From positions 1 to 32,795 of the forward strand of contig CAJWMI010000010.1 of assembly GCA_913043185.1 (NCBI GenBank): a stretch of 32,795 nt of DNA, read 5' to 3'. The notes below the pieces were generated by a model. It was not told the DNA's origin. It ran no database searches and saw only the letters and a list, made by a program, of their open reading frames with translations. Both the position numbers and the translations under genes were made by a program. The stretch comes from an uncultured Fidelibacterota bacterium (GTDB lineage Bacteria > Marinisomatota > Marinisomatia > Marinisomatales > UBA1611). Position 1 is the first letter of the stretch. Each line of letters starts with the position of its first letter. Of the stretch, positions 24,024 to 32,692 are shown piece after piece.

Positions 24024-24902
24024 ATGAAGATCGCAATATCCAAATTGCCTAAAAGCTCCTGGTGGGGCACTGGAGTTATCGGCTATAAAGATAATCCTGT
24101 TATGAGAGGTGGAATAATCCCTGATCAAGATTTGCTTATCAAGGAAAGATTGAATCTAATTAATACTATGAAAAACCATGAAATCGATGTGGTAGAATTT
24201 TCTTTCCCAAAACAACTTGAAAATAGTAAGTATGGTCATGACTATGTTTTCATTAGAGATACATTTATCAGCGACTTAAACGGAAACGCATTATTATTAA
24301 AGTTTTCACAGACAAATAGAGATGCTGAATCACAATTGATTTCAGGCTATCTTGAAAAATTAGATTTTAATATTAAAGAACTACCAAACAAGAAAAATAT
24401 GTTTGCAGAGGGAGGCGAATTCTATTATTGTCCAAAAGAAAAATTGCTGTTTAGCGGTGTAACCAGAAATTCAATTAGCGGAGCTGAAGAGGTAGCTTCA
24501 TTTTTAAAAGTAAATGAATTAATCATTGTTGAAACAAAGGCATTCCATCTAGACACTGTTTTTACAACTGTATTTGATCACGATGGTAATTTATGCGCTG
24601 TCATTGTATGTAAAGAATTAATATCTAAGAATTCCATGGAAAGATTAGATGAATTCGCTAGTTCAATAAATATAAAAATTTTTAATATTCCTTTTTATGA
24701 TGCAATCGGATCAAATAAAAATATTGGATCACTAGCAGTAAATAATTTATCAGTTCCAGGGCTGTTAATTAGTTCCAGTAGATTTTCAGACCCTTCATTA
24801 ATTGAAGATCTGGACAATTTGAATATTAAAACGGAAGTAAGCCCAGTATCACAGTTTCAATTAAGTGGAGGTTCCATCCACTGTTTAACTAATGAGCTTT
24901 AG
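24024..24902 (+). CDS. Amidinotransferase-fold hydrolase (DDAH/arginine deiminase superfamily)
   Basis: A 292-residue protein with the guanidine-modifying superfamily's triad. Acidic residues lie in HDYVFIRDTF (D79) and FAEGGEFYY (E129, E132), the His is H175 in KAFHLDTVF and the Cys nucleophile is C287 in LSGGSIHCLTNEL near the end. The closest shape is dimethylarginine dimethylaminohydrolase, which yields citrulline and an amine. Arginine or another guanidine could also be the substrate. The gene starts one base after arsC. The pairing is not a standard pathway, and no arginine-catabolism gene is close by. Confidence 0.8.
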   Translation: MKIAISKLPKSSWWGTGVIGYKDNPVMRGGIIPDQDLLIKERLNLINTMKNHEIDVVEFSFPKQLENSKYGHDYVFIRDTFISDLNGNALLLKFSQTNRDAESQLISGYLEKLDFNIKELPNKKNMFAEGGEFYYCPKEKLLFSGVTRNSISGAEEVASFLKVNELIIVETKAFHLDTVFTTVFDHDGNLCAVIVCKELISKNSMERLDEFASSINIKIFNIPFYDAIGSNKNIGSLAVNNLSVPGLLISSSRFSDPSLIEDLDNLNIKTEVSPVSQFQLSGGSIHCLTNEL

Positions 24903-24957
24903 TTCTATATATTTGTCTTTGGAACAAAACAATATAAGATTTAGTATAACATAATAA

Positions 24958-25425
24958 ATGAAGAGGTTTCAACATATCATGAAAAATATTATTCTAATTC
25001 TATCCATCGGTATTATTATGTTTAACTGCGCACCACCTGAGCCAATTATCATTGAAGTTCCTGTAGAAAAAGAAGATAAATTGACCCTTGGAACAGTTCA
25101 GAGTAGAATCAAAAAGGGGATGAATCAAACGGAGGTGCTTGAAGTACTCGGTTCCCCAAACATTGTGACAAAAAATTCCAAAGGATATGAGGTCTGGACT
25201 TATGACAAGGTTGGAAGTAGCCAATCCTCATCTAGTGAGGTATCTGCTACTTATGGTCAACGGCAGCTTAATCAAGGTTTTTGGGCATTTTTATTTGGAG
25301 GAACAACAAACTCTGCTCAATCCGGATCTGATAGAAGCACTGAATCAAAATCACTGACAGTGATTATCACTTTCGATGGTAATAGTAATGTTTCTGATTT
25401 TACTTATCAAAGTTTAAAATACTAA
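24958..25425 (+). CDS. BamE/SmpA-like small lipoprotein
   Basis: This protein is 155 residues from ATG 24958; ATG 24979 is a second possible start giving a more usual lipoprotein signal (MKNIILILSIGIIMFNC). The lipobox is MFNC. The mature part contains GTVQSRIKKGMNQTEVLEVLGSPNIV followed by YEVWTYD, the pattern of the BamE/SmpA fold (RIxxGMTxxEVxxxLGxP). A Ser- and Gln-rich insert and a strand pair end it. In the family these proteins assist outer-membrane barrel assembly. It precedes the poly-Asp protein by three bases. The role is inferred from fold resemblance only. Confidence 0.75.
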   Translation: MKRFQHIMKNIILILSIGIIMFNCAPPEPIIIEVPVEKEDKLTLGTVQSRIKKGMNQTEVLEVLGSPNIVTKNSKGYEVWTYDKVGSSQSSSSEVSATYGQRQLNQGFWAFLFGGTTNSAQSGSDRSTESKSLTVIITFDGNSNVSDFTYQSLKY

Positions 25426-25428
25426 AAT

Positions 25429-26226
25429 ATGCGGCGATTAATCCGTCCTAAAACAATAAACGGTAAAATACGTTTATTTTCACTGGTGTTATACCTATCC
25501 AGTTCAACAGCGATACTTGCACAAAGCAAGCCGTCTACTGCAGTAGCAAGAACGCTCCAGACTCAGAGTTTTCCTGCAGATGTAAAAACAACATTAAAAG
25601 CATCTATTAATGCTCTTCAGGACCTAGATTATACGATAGATGTTTTAAACTCAGACGTTGGACTAATAACTGCAAGTAGAACAACAGAAGAAAAAAAAGC
25701 AGAAGTTTCTTCAGATGAAGGAGTTGAAGCCGGACCCGCACCAAAACCAATTAAAACTAAAGCAGAATTCGATGCTGAAGCAGCAGAAAGTGAAGCAAAA
25801 AGGCAAGCATGCATAAACGCAATTGGGATAGCATTTATTGCTGTATTCTTTGTCGTTTTACTTGGGGCTATCTTTGGAGATGATGATGACGACGATGACG
25901 ATGATGACAAAAAGAGTTCAAAATCGAGCTCAACAACTGGATGGAGGAGAAGCGATAGATCATCAAATACAGAACATAGAACAGTGAATAATTACTATGA
26001 AGATAATACACCAGATGGACCACGTATCTACCGGTACAAGGTAACAATAAATATTGATGAATCAGGAATAGAGAATACAGTTGTGCGTGTAAGCGCTAGT
26101 GGAGAACTTGAGCAAGATGGTAAAATATTAGAATCAGGTGGAATTCACGAACCTGAATTTTTTAAGAGGTTTTTTGCCTCTATGAATAAATCTCTTTTTC
26201 TAGATGAAAATCTTCCAGCAAATTAA
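25429..26226 (+). CDS. Exported protein with an internal membrane helix and ten-Asp run
   Basis: This 265-residue protein has a signal peptide with a long basic n-region (1-31). A compact domain follows (about 45-85; FPADVKTTLKASINALQDLDYTIDVLNSDVGLITASR), similar in shape to small envelope lipoprotein domains. An Ala/Glu helix, a membrane helix (128-149), ten consecutive Asp (151-160), a Lys/Ser stretch and a C-terminal strand domain (RYKVTINID) come next. The Asp run is encoded by a mix of GAT and GAC, so it is not a pure trinucleotide slippage tract. The family is unknown. It pairs with the BamE-like lipoprotein and ends in a four-base convergent overlap with the minus-strand gene. Confidence 0.7.
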   Translation: MRRLIRPKTINGKIRLFSLVLYLSSSTAILAQSKPSTAVARTLQTQSFPADVKTTLKASINALQDLDYTIDVLNSDVGLITASRTTEEKKAEVSSDEGVEAGPAPKPIKTKAEFDAEAAESEAKRQACINAIGIAFIAVFFVVLLGAIFGDDDDDDDDDDKKSSKSSSTTGWRRSDRSSNTEHRTVNNYYEDNTPDGPRIYRYKVTINIDESGIENTVVRVSASGELEQDGKILESGGIHEPEFFKRFFASMNKSLFLDENLPAN

Positions 26227-26927
26227 AAGCCTATACCAAGCTTAAACTGAATCTCTGTAAAGCTGTCTGAACCGTCATATACATCTTCAGCTATATTATA
26301 ACGAAAATTCAAATGAGCATCGGCTACGAGAACTTTGAATCTTAGTCCCAGTTGAGCATGTATTCCACTTGTTTCAATTAGATTGTCTTCTAGGTAGGCT
26401 ATTAATTGTTCTTCAAGTGCTGCAGGAGTGAATTCTGCATTCACTAAGTCATCTGTCCCTAAAAGTTCCTTTACCATTGACACACTAGCTCTTGGAGTTG
26501 AGCTATGGGTATTAGTACCTACCCCAACTGAAAGTGCAGTTTTCGCAAGTAAAGGAATTGAAAAATCAGCAATATTCTTTTTTATCGTAATGGCTGTTGA
26601 CCCTCTTCCCCATGCAAAAGGCACATTTTCCATTGTAGCAAGTTGATTGACAAAAGAAAATTTATACTCACCACCAACTACATTTGCCTCAAACTCTACA
26701 GCCCAGCCAGCAAGATCTAAAAATCCATAAAATCCTATACCAGCTGGTGTTGCCTCCATTTCAAACGATTCGACCGTCGCAGCAGTCAGGCCACTACCCT
26801 CTGTATTTGAGGCGGCTCCAAGTTTAGCACCATCTTGGATAACATTTAAACCAAAGCCAACAATTCCATACATTAGATTAGGTAAAACAAAAAATGTAGA
26901 AAGAATAAATATTTTTAACTTTTGCAT
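26223..26927 (-). CDS. Predicted outer-membrane beta protein
   Basis: This 234-residue protein has a signal peptide (1-20). Repeated amphipathic strands follow (YGIVGFGLNVIQDG, AVEFEANVVGGEYKFSF, HAQLGLRFKVLVADAHLNFRYN as two strands) and a final FTEIQFKLGIGF ending in Phe. A C-terminal Phe on a strand is typical of outer-membrane barrels recognised by the Bam machine. AGGAG lies seven bases before the ATG, one of the clearer ribosome-binding sites in the window. The stop overlaps the stop of the convergent poly-Asp gene. Function unknown. Confidence 0.7.
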   Translation of the reverse strand: MQKLKIFILSTFFVLPNLMYGIVGFGLNVIQDGAKLGAASNTEGSGLTAATVESFEMEATPAGIGFYGFLDLAGWAVEFEANVVGGEYKFSFVNQLATMENVPFAWGRGSTAITIKKNIADFSIPLLAKTALSVGVGTNTHSSTPRASVSMVKELLGTDDLVNAEFTPAALEEQLIAYLEDNLIETSGIHAQLGLRFKVLVADAHLNFRYNIAEDVYDGSDSFTEIQFKLGIGF

Positions 26928-27041
26928 TATAATCTCCTGATATTTAATAAATTGAACAGATGATTTTAACCAATGTAACTAATTAAATGAATATATCTAT
27001 TTATTGTTGAATTCTCCATTTTTATCTGAATAAATTGGTAC

Positions 27042-27047
27042 TATAAT
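27042..27047 (+). promoter_or_regulatory. -10 element placed for a leaderless transcript
   Basis: TATAAT lies seven bases before the ATG at 27055, so transcription would start on or next to the ATG. No Shine-Dalgarno sequence stands before the gene, and the -35 region is weak (T-rich near 27019-27024). Confidence 0.4.
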
Positions 27048-27054
27048 TTACTCT

Positions 27055-29310
27055 ATGCATCTAAAGAAAATTCTTATCTCACTTCTCTTCTCTGCAAGCT
27101 ATTATGCGCAAGAATCAAATTGGCCAACCGATGCAGGGAATGCTTATTCGTCAAACTTCGGTGAATATCGTGATGATCATTTCCATATGGGCCTAGATAT
27201 TAGAACAAATGGTGTTATTGGTCATAAAGTGTATGCAGTTGAAAAAGGTTTTATCTCTAGAATCGTTACTAATTATTCTGGCTATGGAAAAGCAATCTAT
27301 CAAAAAACCTTAAGCGGTAAAACTATAGTTTATGCTCATCTAGATAAATTTAGCCCACTGATGGAAAAAGTGGTAAAGCTCCAACAATCAAAAAATAAAA
27401 AGTATAGTATAAGTACAAATTTTTCTTCAAACGAGTTTCGTATTACTAAAGGAGAAGTGATCGGATATACAGGTGAAACCGGTTACGCATTTGGCCCTAA
27501 CCTTCATTTTGAAGTTAGAGATGAATCAGATGCAGCATTAGACCCATTAAATAATGGTTATTTAATATCAGACAAGGTAACGCCTGTTATGGATAAAATC
27601 GCATTGGTACCACTGTCAAGAGGAGCGCTGATTAATTCAAGCTCATTAGTTCAAACGATTCCTTTATTTCGAGATAAAAATGGAGTATACCTTTTTGCTG
27701 ACACCATAAGCGTGATGGGTGATTTTGGATTAGCAATAAAAGCAGTTGATAAAAGAGAAGGGTCTAAATATAAATATCAATTCCATAAAGCTGAATTATT
27801 TGTAGATAATAAACCTGCTTTTAGTCTTAACTATAATAGAATTCCATATAATCAAACAAACAATGTAAGAACCCTTGTTCAGTATGAATTGAAAAAACAA
27901 AACCTAGGTGAATATCAAAAATTATATCGATTGCCTGAGCATCCTAAAATGTCAGTTCATGAATTTGAAGAAACTGGAATACTTAGCCTTTCTCCAGGAT
28001 ATCACAAAATTGAAATTAAAATAACAGATGCTGCCGGGAATGAAGCCATAGCAAGAGGTATATTTCTAGCGACCTTCCCTATGTCAATCAATGTCAAAGA
28101 GGTTTCAAGAGATGAGAAAATAATTACACTTGCAATGATCCCAATCAGAGGTGGGCTTGCAATACGAGATGCTGTTACCTATAGCTTTACTCCATTTGGT
28201 TTCCCGGATGCCAAAATGAGTAATATTCATACCCAGAAAGTTGGGAAAAATCTGCATATCTCATTTCCAATTGAAGAGGCAAAGGATAGAATACTGCAAA
28301 TTTTGGCCATTAACCAAATAGGGGCAATCGCAACCCCATATCATTGGTCTAACTACAATAGTCTGAAAACAGTTTTAGACGTTAACCCAAAACTGGATAT
28401 AATGCATTCAGAGGGTGGAATATTTTTTCAAATTGAGATGGATCAATATGCTCCAGCACAGGTGAAATTGAAACTATCAAATGATAATATATTTAAATCA
28501 TATCCTGTTACACAAATACAACCAACCGTGTTCCTTTCAGATATGTTATCCCCAAAAATATTAAACGATGTTAAATATGTAGATGTATCTTTAACGCATA
28601 AGGACCTGTCTAGAGAAACTAGATTTAATTTTATTCCAGGGGTTGCAGAACCAAAGATGAAAACCGTGATTTTATCCAGAGATAAAAACTGCTCTATACA
28701 AACATTGTCAAACACAGTGTATTCCCCTACTGCAGTTTGGATTGAAAAGGTTGACAAACATGCTCCAGTAAAAAATGGTTATCATTTATCATCAGTCTAT
28801 CAACTACAACCATTTGACAGAGTTTTAAAAGATGAATTTTTAATTGGGTTAAGGTATAATCATAGATACTCTGGTCATTCAAAAATGGGTATATACTATT
28901 ATGATGAAAAAGCAAATAATTGGGAATATGTCTCAACAAAAAATAATTCTGAAAGAAATATTCTTACTGCTTCCTTAGATCAGTTTCACGCTATTACTAT
29001 TATTCAAGATCTAGTTGCTCCAATAATAATAAAAACATTCCCTGCCAACAATGGATATTATAAAAGTAAAGATATAACAAAAATTATTATAGACATTGAC
29101 GATACTATTTCGGGAATAGAGCCAAAAGAGAAATCTTTTTCTATTAAGCTTGATGGAGAAAAATTATTCTGTGCATATCAACCGGTAAAAAAACAAATCT
29201 CCTACCATTTTGATAGAGGATTATCACCAGGTGAGCATCAATTACATATCACTGTTTTAGATAAAGTAGGTAACAAGATTGAAAAAAATATTTTATTCAA
29301 GTGTGAATAA
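27055..29310 (+). CDS. Large M23 (LytM)-domain envelope protein
   Basis: A 751-residue protein with a signal peptide (1-18). The M23 domain covers about 25-165. The zinc pair is HMGLD (H44, D48), followed by YAHLDKF (H95) and GPNLHFEVRD (H151). The usual HxH has Asn at the first position (N149), where a catalytic His is normal; zinc ligands H44, D48 and H151 are intact. About 580 residues of beta-rich domains follow, ending in an Ig-like unit (TFPANNGYYKSKDITKIIIDI). The family cleaves peptidoglycan crosslinks or acts as an inactive scaffold; here activity is uncertain. It precedes the nucleoside salvage operon by 15 bases. Confidence 0.8.
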   Translation: MHLKKILISLLFSASYYAQESNWPTDAGNAYSSNFGEYRDDHFHMGLDIRTNGVIGHKVYAVEKGFISRIVTNYSGYGKAIYQKTLSGKTIVYAHLDKFSPLMEKVVKLQQSKNKKYSISTNFSSNEFRITKGEVIGYTGETGYAFGPNLHFEVRDESDAALDPLNNGYLISDKVTPVMDKIALVPLSRGALINSSSLVQTIPLFRDKNGVYLFADTISVMGDFGLAIKAVDKREGSKYKYQFHKAELFVDNKPAFSLNYNRIPYNQTNNVRTLVQYELKKQNLGEYQKLYRLPEHPKMSVHEFEETGILSLSPGYHKIEIKITDAAGNEAIARGIFLATFPMSINVKEVSRDEKIITLAMIPIRGGLAIRDAVTYSFTPFGFPDAKMSNIHTQKVGKNLHISFPIEEAKDRILQILAINQIGAIATPYHWSNYNSLKTVLDVNPKLDIMHSEGGIFFQIEMDQYAPAQVKLKLSNDNIFKSYPVTQIQPTVFLSDMLSPKILNDVKYVDVSLTHKDLSRETRFNFIPGVAEPKMKTVILSRDKNCSIQTLSNTVYSPTAVWIEKVDKHAPVKNGYHLSSVYQLQPFDRVLKDEFLIGLRYNHRYSGHSKMGIYYYDEKANNWEYVSTKNNSERNILTASLDQFHAITIIQDLVAPIIIKTFPANNGYYKSKDITKIIIDIDDTISGIEPKEKSFSIKLDGEKLFCAYQPVKKQISYHFDRGLSPGEHQLHITVLDKVGNKIEKNILFKCE

Positions 29311-29325
29311 AATAAATAATTAAAA

Positions 29326-29709
29326 ATGTCTAAAGATAAACTCATAAAAAAAGCAATTGATATGAGGGCTAAGGCCATTGCCCCATATTCAAAATATAAA
29401 GTAGGAGCAGCTGTCCAAACAGAGACAGGCGAAATCATTGGTGGGTGCAATATAGAAAATAGTAGCTATAGCCTAACTTGTTGTGCTGAAAGAGTCGCCT
29501 TATTTAGAGCAATAGCAGAAGGATTCACCAAGTTTAAAGCATTATCTGTTTCAACCAAAAATGCTGGAATGCCGTGTGGAGCATGTAGACAAGTAATATG
29601 GGATCTATGTGGCGATATAGCTATTTATATTTGTGATCACAATGGTTTAGTTAAAACTAATTATACAACTGAACTGATGCCCCAACCTTTTGACAAAACA
29701 AAATTATAA
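29326..29709 (+). CDS. cdd: Cytidine deaminase
   Basis: Converts cytidine and deoxycytidine to uridine and deoxyuridine. The zinc site is CCAERVALF (C53, with catalytic E55) and MPCGACRQV (C84, C87). AYSKYKVGAA-like substrate residues appear as APYSKYKVGAAV. Length of 127 residues fits the short tetrameric class. No ribosome-binding site is clear. Its stop overlaps the udk start by one base (TAATG), beginning the tightly packed salvage operon. Confidence 0.97.
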   Translation: MSKDKLIKKAIDMRAKAIAPYSKYKVGAAVQTETGEIIGGCNIENSSYSLTCCAERVALFRAIAEGFTKFKALSVSTKNAGMPCGACRQVIWDLCGDIAIYICDHNGLVKTNYTTELMPQPFDKTKL

Positions 29710-30335
29710 TGAGCAATCCTAATATTATTGGTATTGCAGGAGGAACAGCAGCAGGGAAAACAACTATAGTATCTAAATTGTACGATCATTATGGTAAAAA
29801 TACATGTGTTGTAATTGGACAGGATTCCTACTATAAGGATCATAATAATTTAAATTTTGAACAACGAATAATGATTAACTATGACCACCCTAATTCTATA
29901 GACATCGATTTGTTTCATGAAAATCTAGTTTCTTTAAAAAATGGACAACAAATAAATAAACCAACATATAATTATAAAACACACACTAGAAATACTTCTT
30001 TTGAATCCGTTGCACCCAAAAAATTAATTTTTGTTGAAGGCACCCTTGTTTTACATTTTAAAAGACTCGTTAATCTAATGTTAAAAAAAATATATATTTA
30101 TGCACCTGAAAAAATTCGATTTGATCGACGTGTTACAAGAGACATGTCTGAGCGAGGAAGAAATATTGATTCCGTACTAAAACAGTATAAGGAAACAGTA
30201 TATCCGATGCATAAAAGATTCGTAGAACCTTCAAAATCTATCGCAGATATAAATATTTCTGGTGAAAATAAAATGGAAAAATCTGTACAAAAAATTATTA
30301 CATCGATTGATTCGTTATTGTTAAAAAGGAAATAG
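29709..30335 (+). CDS. udk: Uridine kinase
   Basis: Phosphorylates uridine and cytidine to UMP and CMP. The Walker A loop is GGTAAGKTT (11-19), and IGQDSYYKDH, YDHPNSIDIDLF and NKPTYNYKTHTR are the substrate-binding segments. VEGTLVLHFKRLVNLM and DRRVTRDMSERGR follow. At 208 residues it is normal. It takes the uridine produced by Cdd. The P-loop reads GGTAAGKTT instead of GxSGSGKTT, a mild change. Confidence 0.95.
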   Translation: MSNPNIIGIAGGTAAGKTTIVSKLYDHYGKNTCVVIGQDSYYKDHNNLNFEQRIMINYDHPNSIDIDLFHENLVSLKNGQQINKPTYNYKTHTRNTSFESVAPKKLIFVEGTLVLHFKRLVNLMLKKIYIYAPEKIRFDRRVTRDMSERGRNIDSVLKQYKETVYPMHKRFVEPSKSIADINISGENKMEKSVQKIITSIDSLLLKRK

Positions 30336-30336
30336 C

Positions 30337-30897
30337 TTGCATCAAAAACCTATAAACTCAGGATGGATTGAAGTGATTTGTGGCGGAATGTTTTGCGGTA
30401 AAACAGAAGAACTATTAAGAAGAATTCGGCGTGCAAAAATAGCAAACCTATCAACGATTATTTTTAAACCTCATATTGATACTCGCTATAGCAAAAATAA
30501 AATCGTTAGTCACAACAATAACAGTATGGATTCTGTAATAATAAAAAAGACAAAAGATTTATTTGAGATGGGCAATAAATATGATGTTGTAGGAATTGAT
30601 GAAGCACAATTTTTTGATAGTCATTTAATAGAAATGTGTAAAAACCTAGCAAATAGAAATACTCGGGTTATTGTTGCAGGATTAGATAGTGATTACAGAG
30701 GATCGCCTTTCGGCCCTATGCCTGATATTATGTGTGAGTCTGATTATTTGGATAAGCTAACTGCTATTTGTATAAAATGTGGAAATCCTGCATCCTGTAC
30801 ACAGAGAATAACTAAGCAACTAGAACAAGTAGTCATTGGTGAAACTGACATTTATGAGGCTCGATGCAGAAATTGTTTTGAACCTCCAAAGAAATAG
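30337..30897 (+). CDS. tdk: Thymidine kinase (type II, zinc-ribbon class)
   Basis: Phosphorylates thymidine and deoxyuridine. The P-loop is GGMFCGKT (16-23), the catalytic Glu is in IDEAQFF (E89), and the lasso/zinc site has C145, C148, C177 and C180. It is 186 residues. The start is TTG at 30337, fixed by AAGGA seven bases upstream and by normal family length; no ATG is available before the P-loop. One base separates it from udk. Confidence 0.96.
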   Translation: MHQKPINSGWIEVICGGMFCGKTEELLRRIRRAKIANLSTIIFKPHIDTRYSKNKIVSHNNNSMDSVIIKKTKDLFEMGNKYDVVGIDEAQFFDSHLIEMCKNLANRNTRVIVAGLDSDYRGSPFGPMPDIMCESDYLDKLTAICIKCGNPASCTQRITKQLEQVVIGETDIYEARCRNCFEPPKK

Positions 30898-30900
30898 ATA

Positions 30901-32121
30901 ATGGAACAATTCACTGGCATAATCGGAGTTATGATATTATTGGGGATAGCATATTTGTTGTCTGATAACCGAAAGCTGATTGACATGAATATTATTGCTT
31001 GGGGCTTAGGCCTGCAAATATCGTTTGCATTTATTATACTAAAAACTCCTTTAGGAAAATCTTTATTTTCTTATTTAAATATAATTATTATGAAACTAAT
31101 TAGTTTTGCGGATGCTGGAAGTGACTTCCTTTTTACATCTTTTGTTCCCGAGATTGGATATCATTTAGCATTGGTTAATTTTGCATTTCGAGCTCTTCCT
31201 GTAATTATCTTTTTTTCTAGCCTTATTGCGGTCACATATTATTTTGGTATTATTCAATTTATAATTAAAAAAATTGCCTTTATTATGGAAAAAACAATGA
31301 AAACAAGTGGAGCTGAAACATTAAGCGTTTCTGCAAATATATTTGTTGGTCAAACAGAGGCACCTATTTTAATCAGGCCATTTATTTCTTCTATGACCAA
31401 ATCAGAACTAATGACTGTTATGGTAGGCGGGTTCGCAACAGTTGCTGGCAGCGTAATGGCACTCTATGTAAGCTGGCTCAATGATATCCCTAGCATTGCT
31501 GGACATTTATTGGCAGCCTCCGTTATGTCAGCGCCTGCTGCATTAATGATAGCAAAAATTATTTATCCTGAAACGGAAAAACCAAAAACAGTCACCTCAA
31601 AAAATATTCATCTAAAAACCAAAGATTCAAATGCAATGGATGCAATTGGAAGGGGCGCAACTGATGGGATGAAGCTAGCCGCTAATGTAGCTGCAATGTT
31701 AATTGCTTTTATTTCAATGGTAGCAATGGTTAATTTTATTTTAGGTTACGCAAATACTTCATTACAAGAAATACTGGGTATTTTATTTAAGCCAATTGCC
31801 TGGTCTATGGGAGTACCTTGGGAAGAAGCAACAATCGTTGGAACATTAATGGGCGAAAAAATAGTACTAACTGAGCTTATTGCTTTTGGGGATTTAAGTA
31901 ATTTTATTGAAAAAGATTTAATATCAGAACGATCTTCAGTCATAGCAAGCTATGCCCTTTGCGGATTTGCAAATTTTGGTTCAATTGGTATACAATTAGG
32001 CGGGATAGGAGCAATGGCACCTGAACGTAGAGCTGATCTATCAAATTTAGTGATTAAAGCTATGATCGGTGGAGCATTAGCTTCTTGGCTGACTGCTTCC
32101 ATTGCAGGAATTTTAATTTAA
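30901..32121 (+). CDS. nupC: Concentrative nucleoside transporter, NupC/CNT family
   Basis: An inner-membrane symporter of 406 residues with about nine helices. CNT motifs are GQTEAPILIRPFISSMTKSEL (split as GQTEAPILIRPF and SSMTKSEL), GGFATVAGSVMALYVSW and the C-terminal CGFANFGSIGIQLGGIGAMAPERR. It imports nucleosides with Na+ or H+. Its place between tdk and adk puts uptake and phosphorylation in one transcript. Three bases separate it from tdk and from adk. Confidence 0.95.
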   Translation: MEQFTGIIGVMILLGIAYLLSDNRKLIDMNIIAWGLGLQISFAFIILKTPLGKSLFSYLNIIIMKLISFADAGSDFLFTSFVPEIGYHLALVNFAFRALPVIIFFSSLIAVTYYFGIIQFIIKKIAFIMEKTMKTSGAETLSVSANIFVGQTEAPILIRPFISSMTKSELMTVMVGGFATVAGSVMALYVSWLNDIPSIAGHLLAASVMSAPAALMIAKIIYPETEKPKTVTSKNIHLKTKDSNAMDAIGRGATDGMKLAANVAAMLIAFISMVAMVNFILGYANTSLQEILGILFKPIAWSMGVPWEEATIVGTLMGEKIVLTELIAFGDLSNFIEKDLISERSSVIASYALCGFANFGSIGIQLGGIGAMAPERRADLSNLVIKAMIGGALASWLTASIAGILI

Positions 32122-32124
32122 GTT

Positions 32125-32691
32125 ATGTCAATGAGGTTAATTATAATGGGTCCACCAGGTGTAGGTAAAGGGACACAGGCAAATATTATAAAGGATAAAT
32201 ATGATATTCCTCACCTATCCACAGGAGAAATTCTTCGTAACGAGATAGAACTGGAATCTGAGATTGGAGTAATAGCAAAAAAATATATCGATGACGGTTT
32301 ATTTGTACCAGATGAAATTTTGATAAAAATAATCGAGAATAATATTTTAGATGCCAGATGCAGTAATGGATATATCTTAGATGGATTCCCAAGAAACATG
32401 AAGCAAATAGAAAACTTGAATGAATTGTTAATCAAATTAGATCATACTATTGATATCGCTATTAACCTGAAAGCAAATGAAAACGAGCTAATAAAAAGAC
32501 TCATCAAGCGCAGTAAAGATTCAGGTAGAAGTGATGATAAAATTGAAATCATCTCCAAACGGCAAAAAGTCTATTGGGAACAAACAGCTCCTATAATTCA
32601 ATATTATAAAAAAACGGGCATCTTAATAGAAGTAAATGGTATTGGAACGATAGCAGAAATAACCGAAAGGATCATAGAGGCTATAAAATAA
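32125..32691 (+). CDS. adk: Adenylate kinase (short form)
   Basis: Converts AMP plus ATP to two ADP. The P-loop is GPPGVGKGT (9-17), LSTGEILR (31-38) binds AMP, and ILDGFPRN is the core. The LID is the short type without a zinc knuckle ([10 protein letters not shown]). It is 188 residues, shorter than the 214 of E. coli. Start ATG 32125; a second ATG two codons later (32131) is possible. It closes the phosphorylation chain of the operon. Confidence 0.97.
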   Translation: MSMRLIIMGPPGVGKGTQANIIKDKYDIPHLSTGEILRNEIELESEIGVIAKKYIDDGLFVPDEILIKIIENNILDARCSNGYILDGFPRNMKQIENLNELLIKLDHTIDIAINLKANENELIKRLIKRSKDSGRSDDKIEIISKRQKVYWEQTAPIIQYYKKTGILIEVNGIGTIAEITERIIEAIK

Positions 32692-32692
32692 T

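Noticed and set aside
25878..25910. GAT/GAC repeat tract as a slippage microsatellite
   Set aside because: Codons alternate irregularly between GAT and GAC, so it is a coding Asp run rather than a pure repeat.
25629..25910. Minus-strand Ser-rich reading frame opposite the Asp run
   Set aside because: It is the antisense shadow of GAT/GAC codons in the plus-strand gene.
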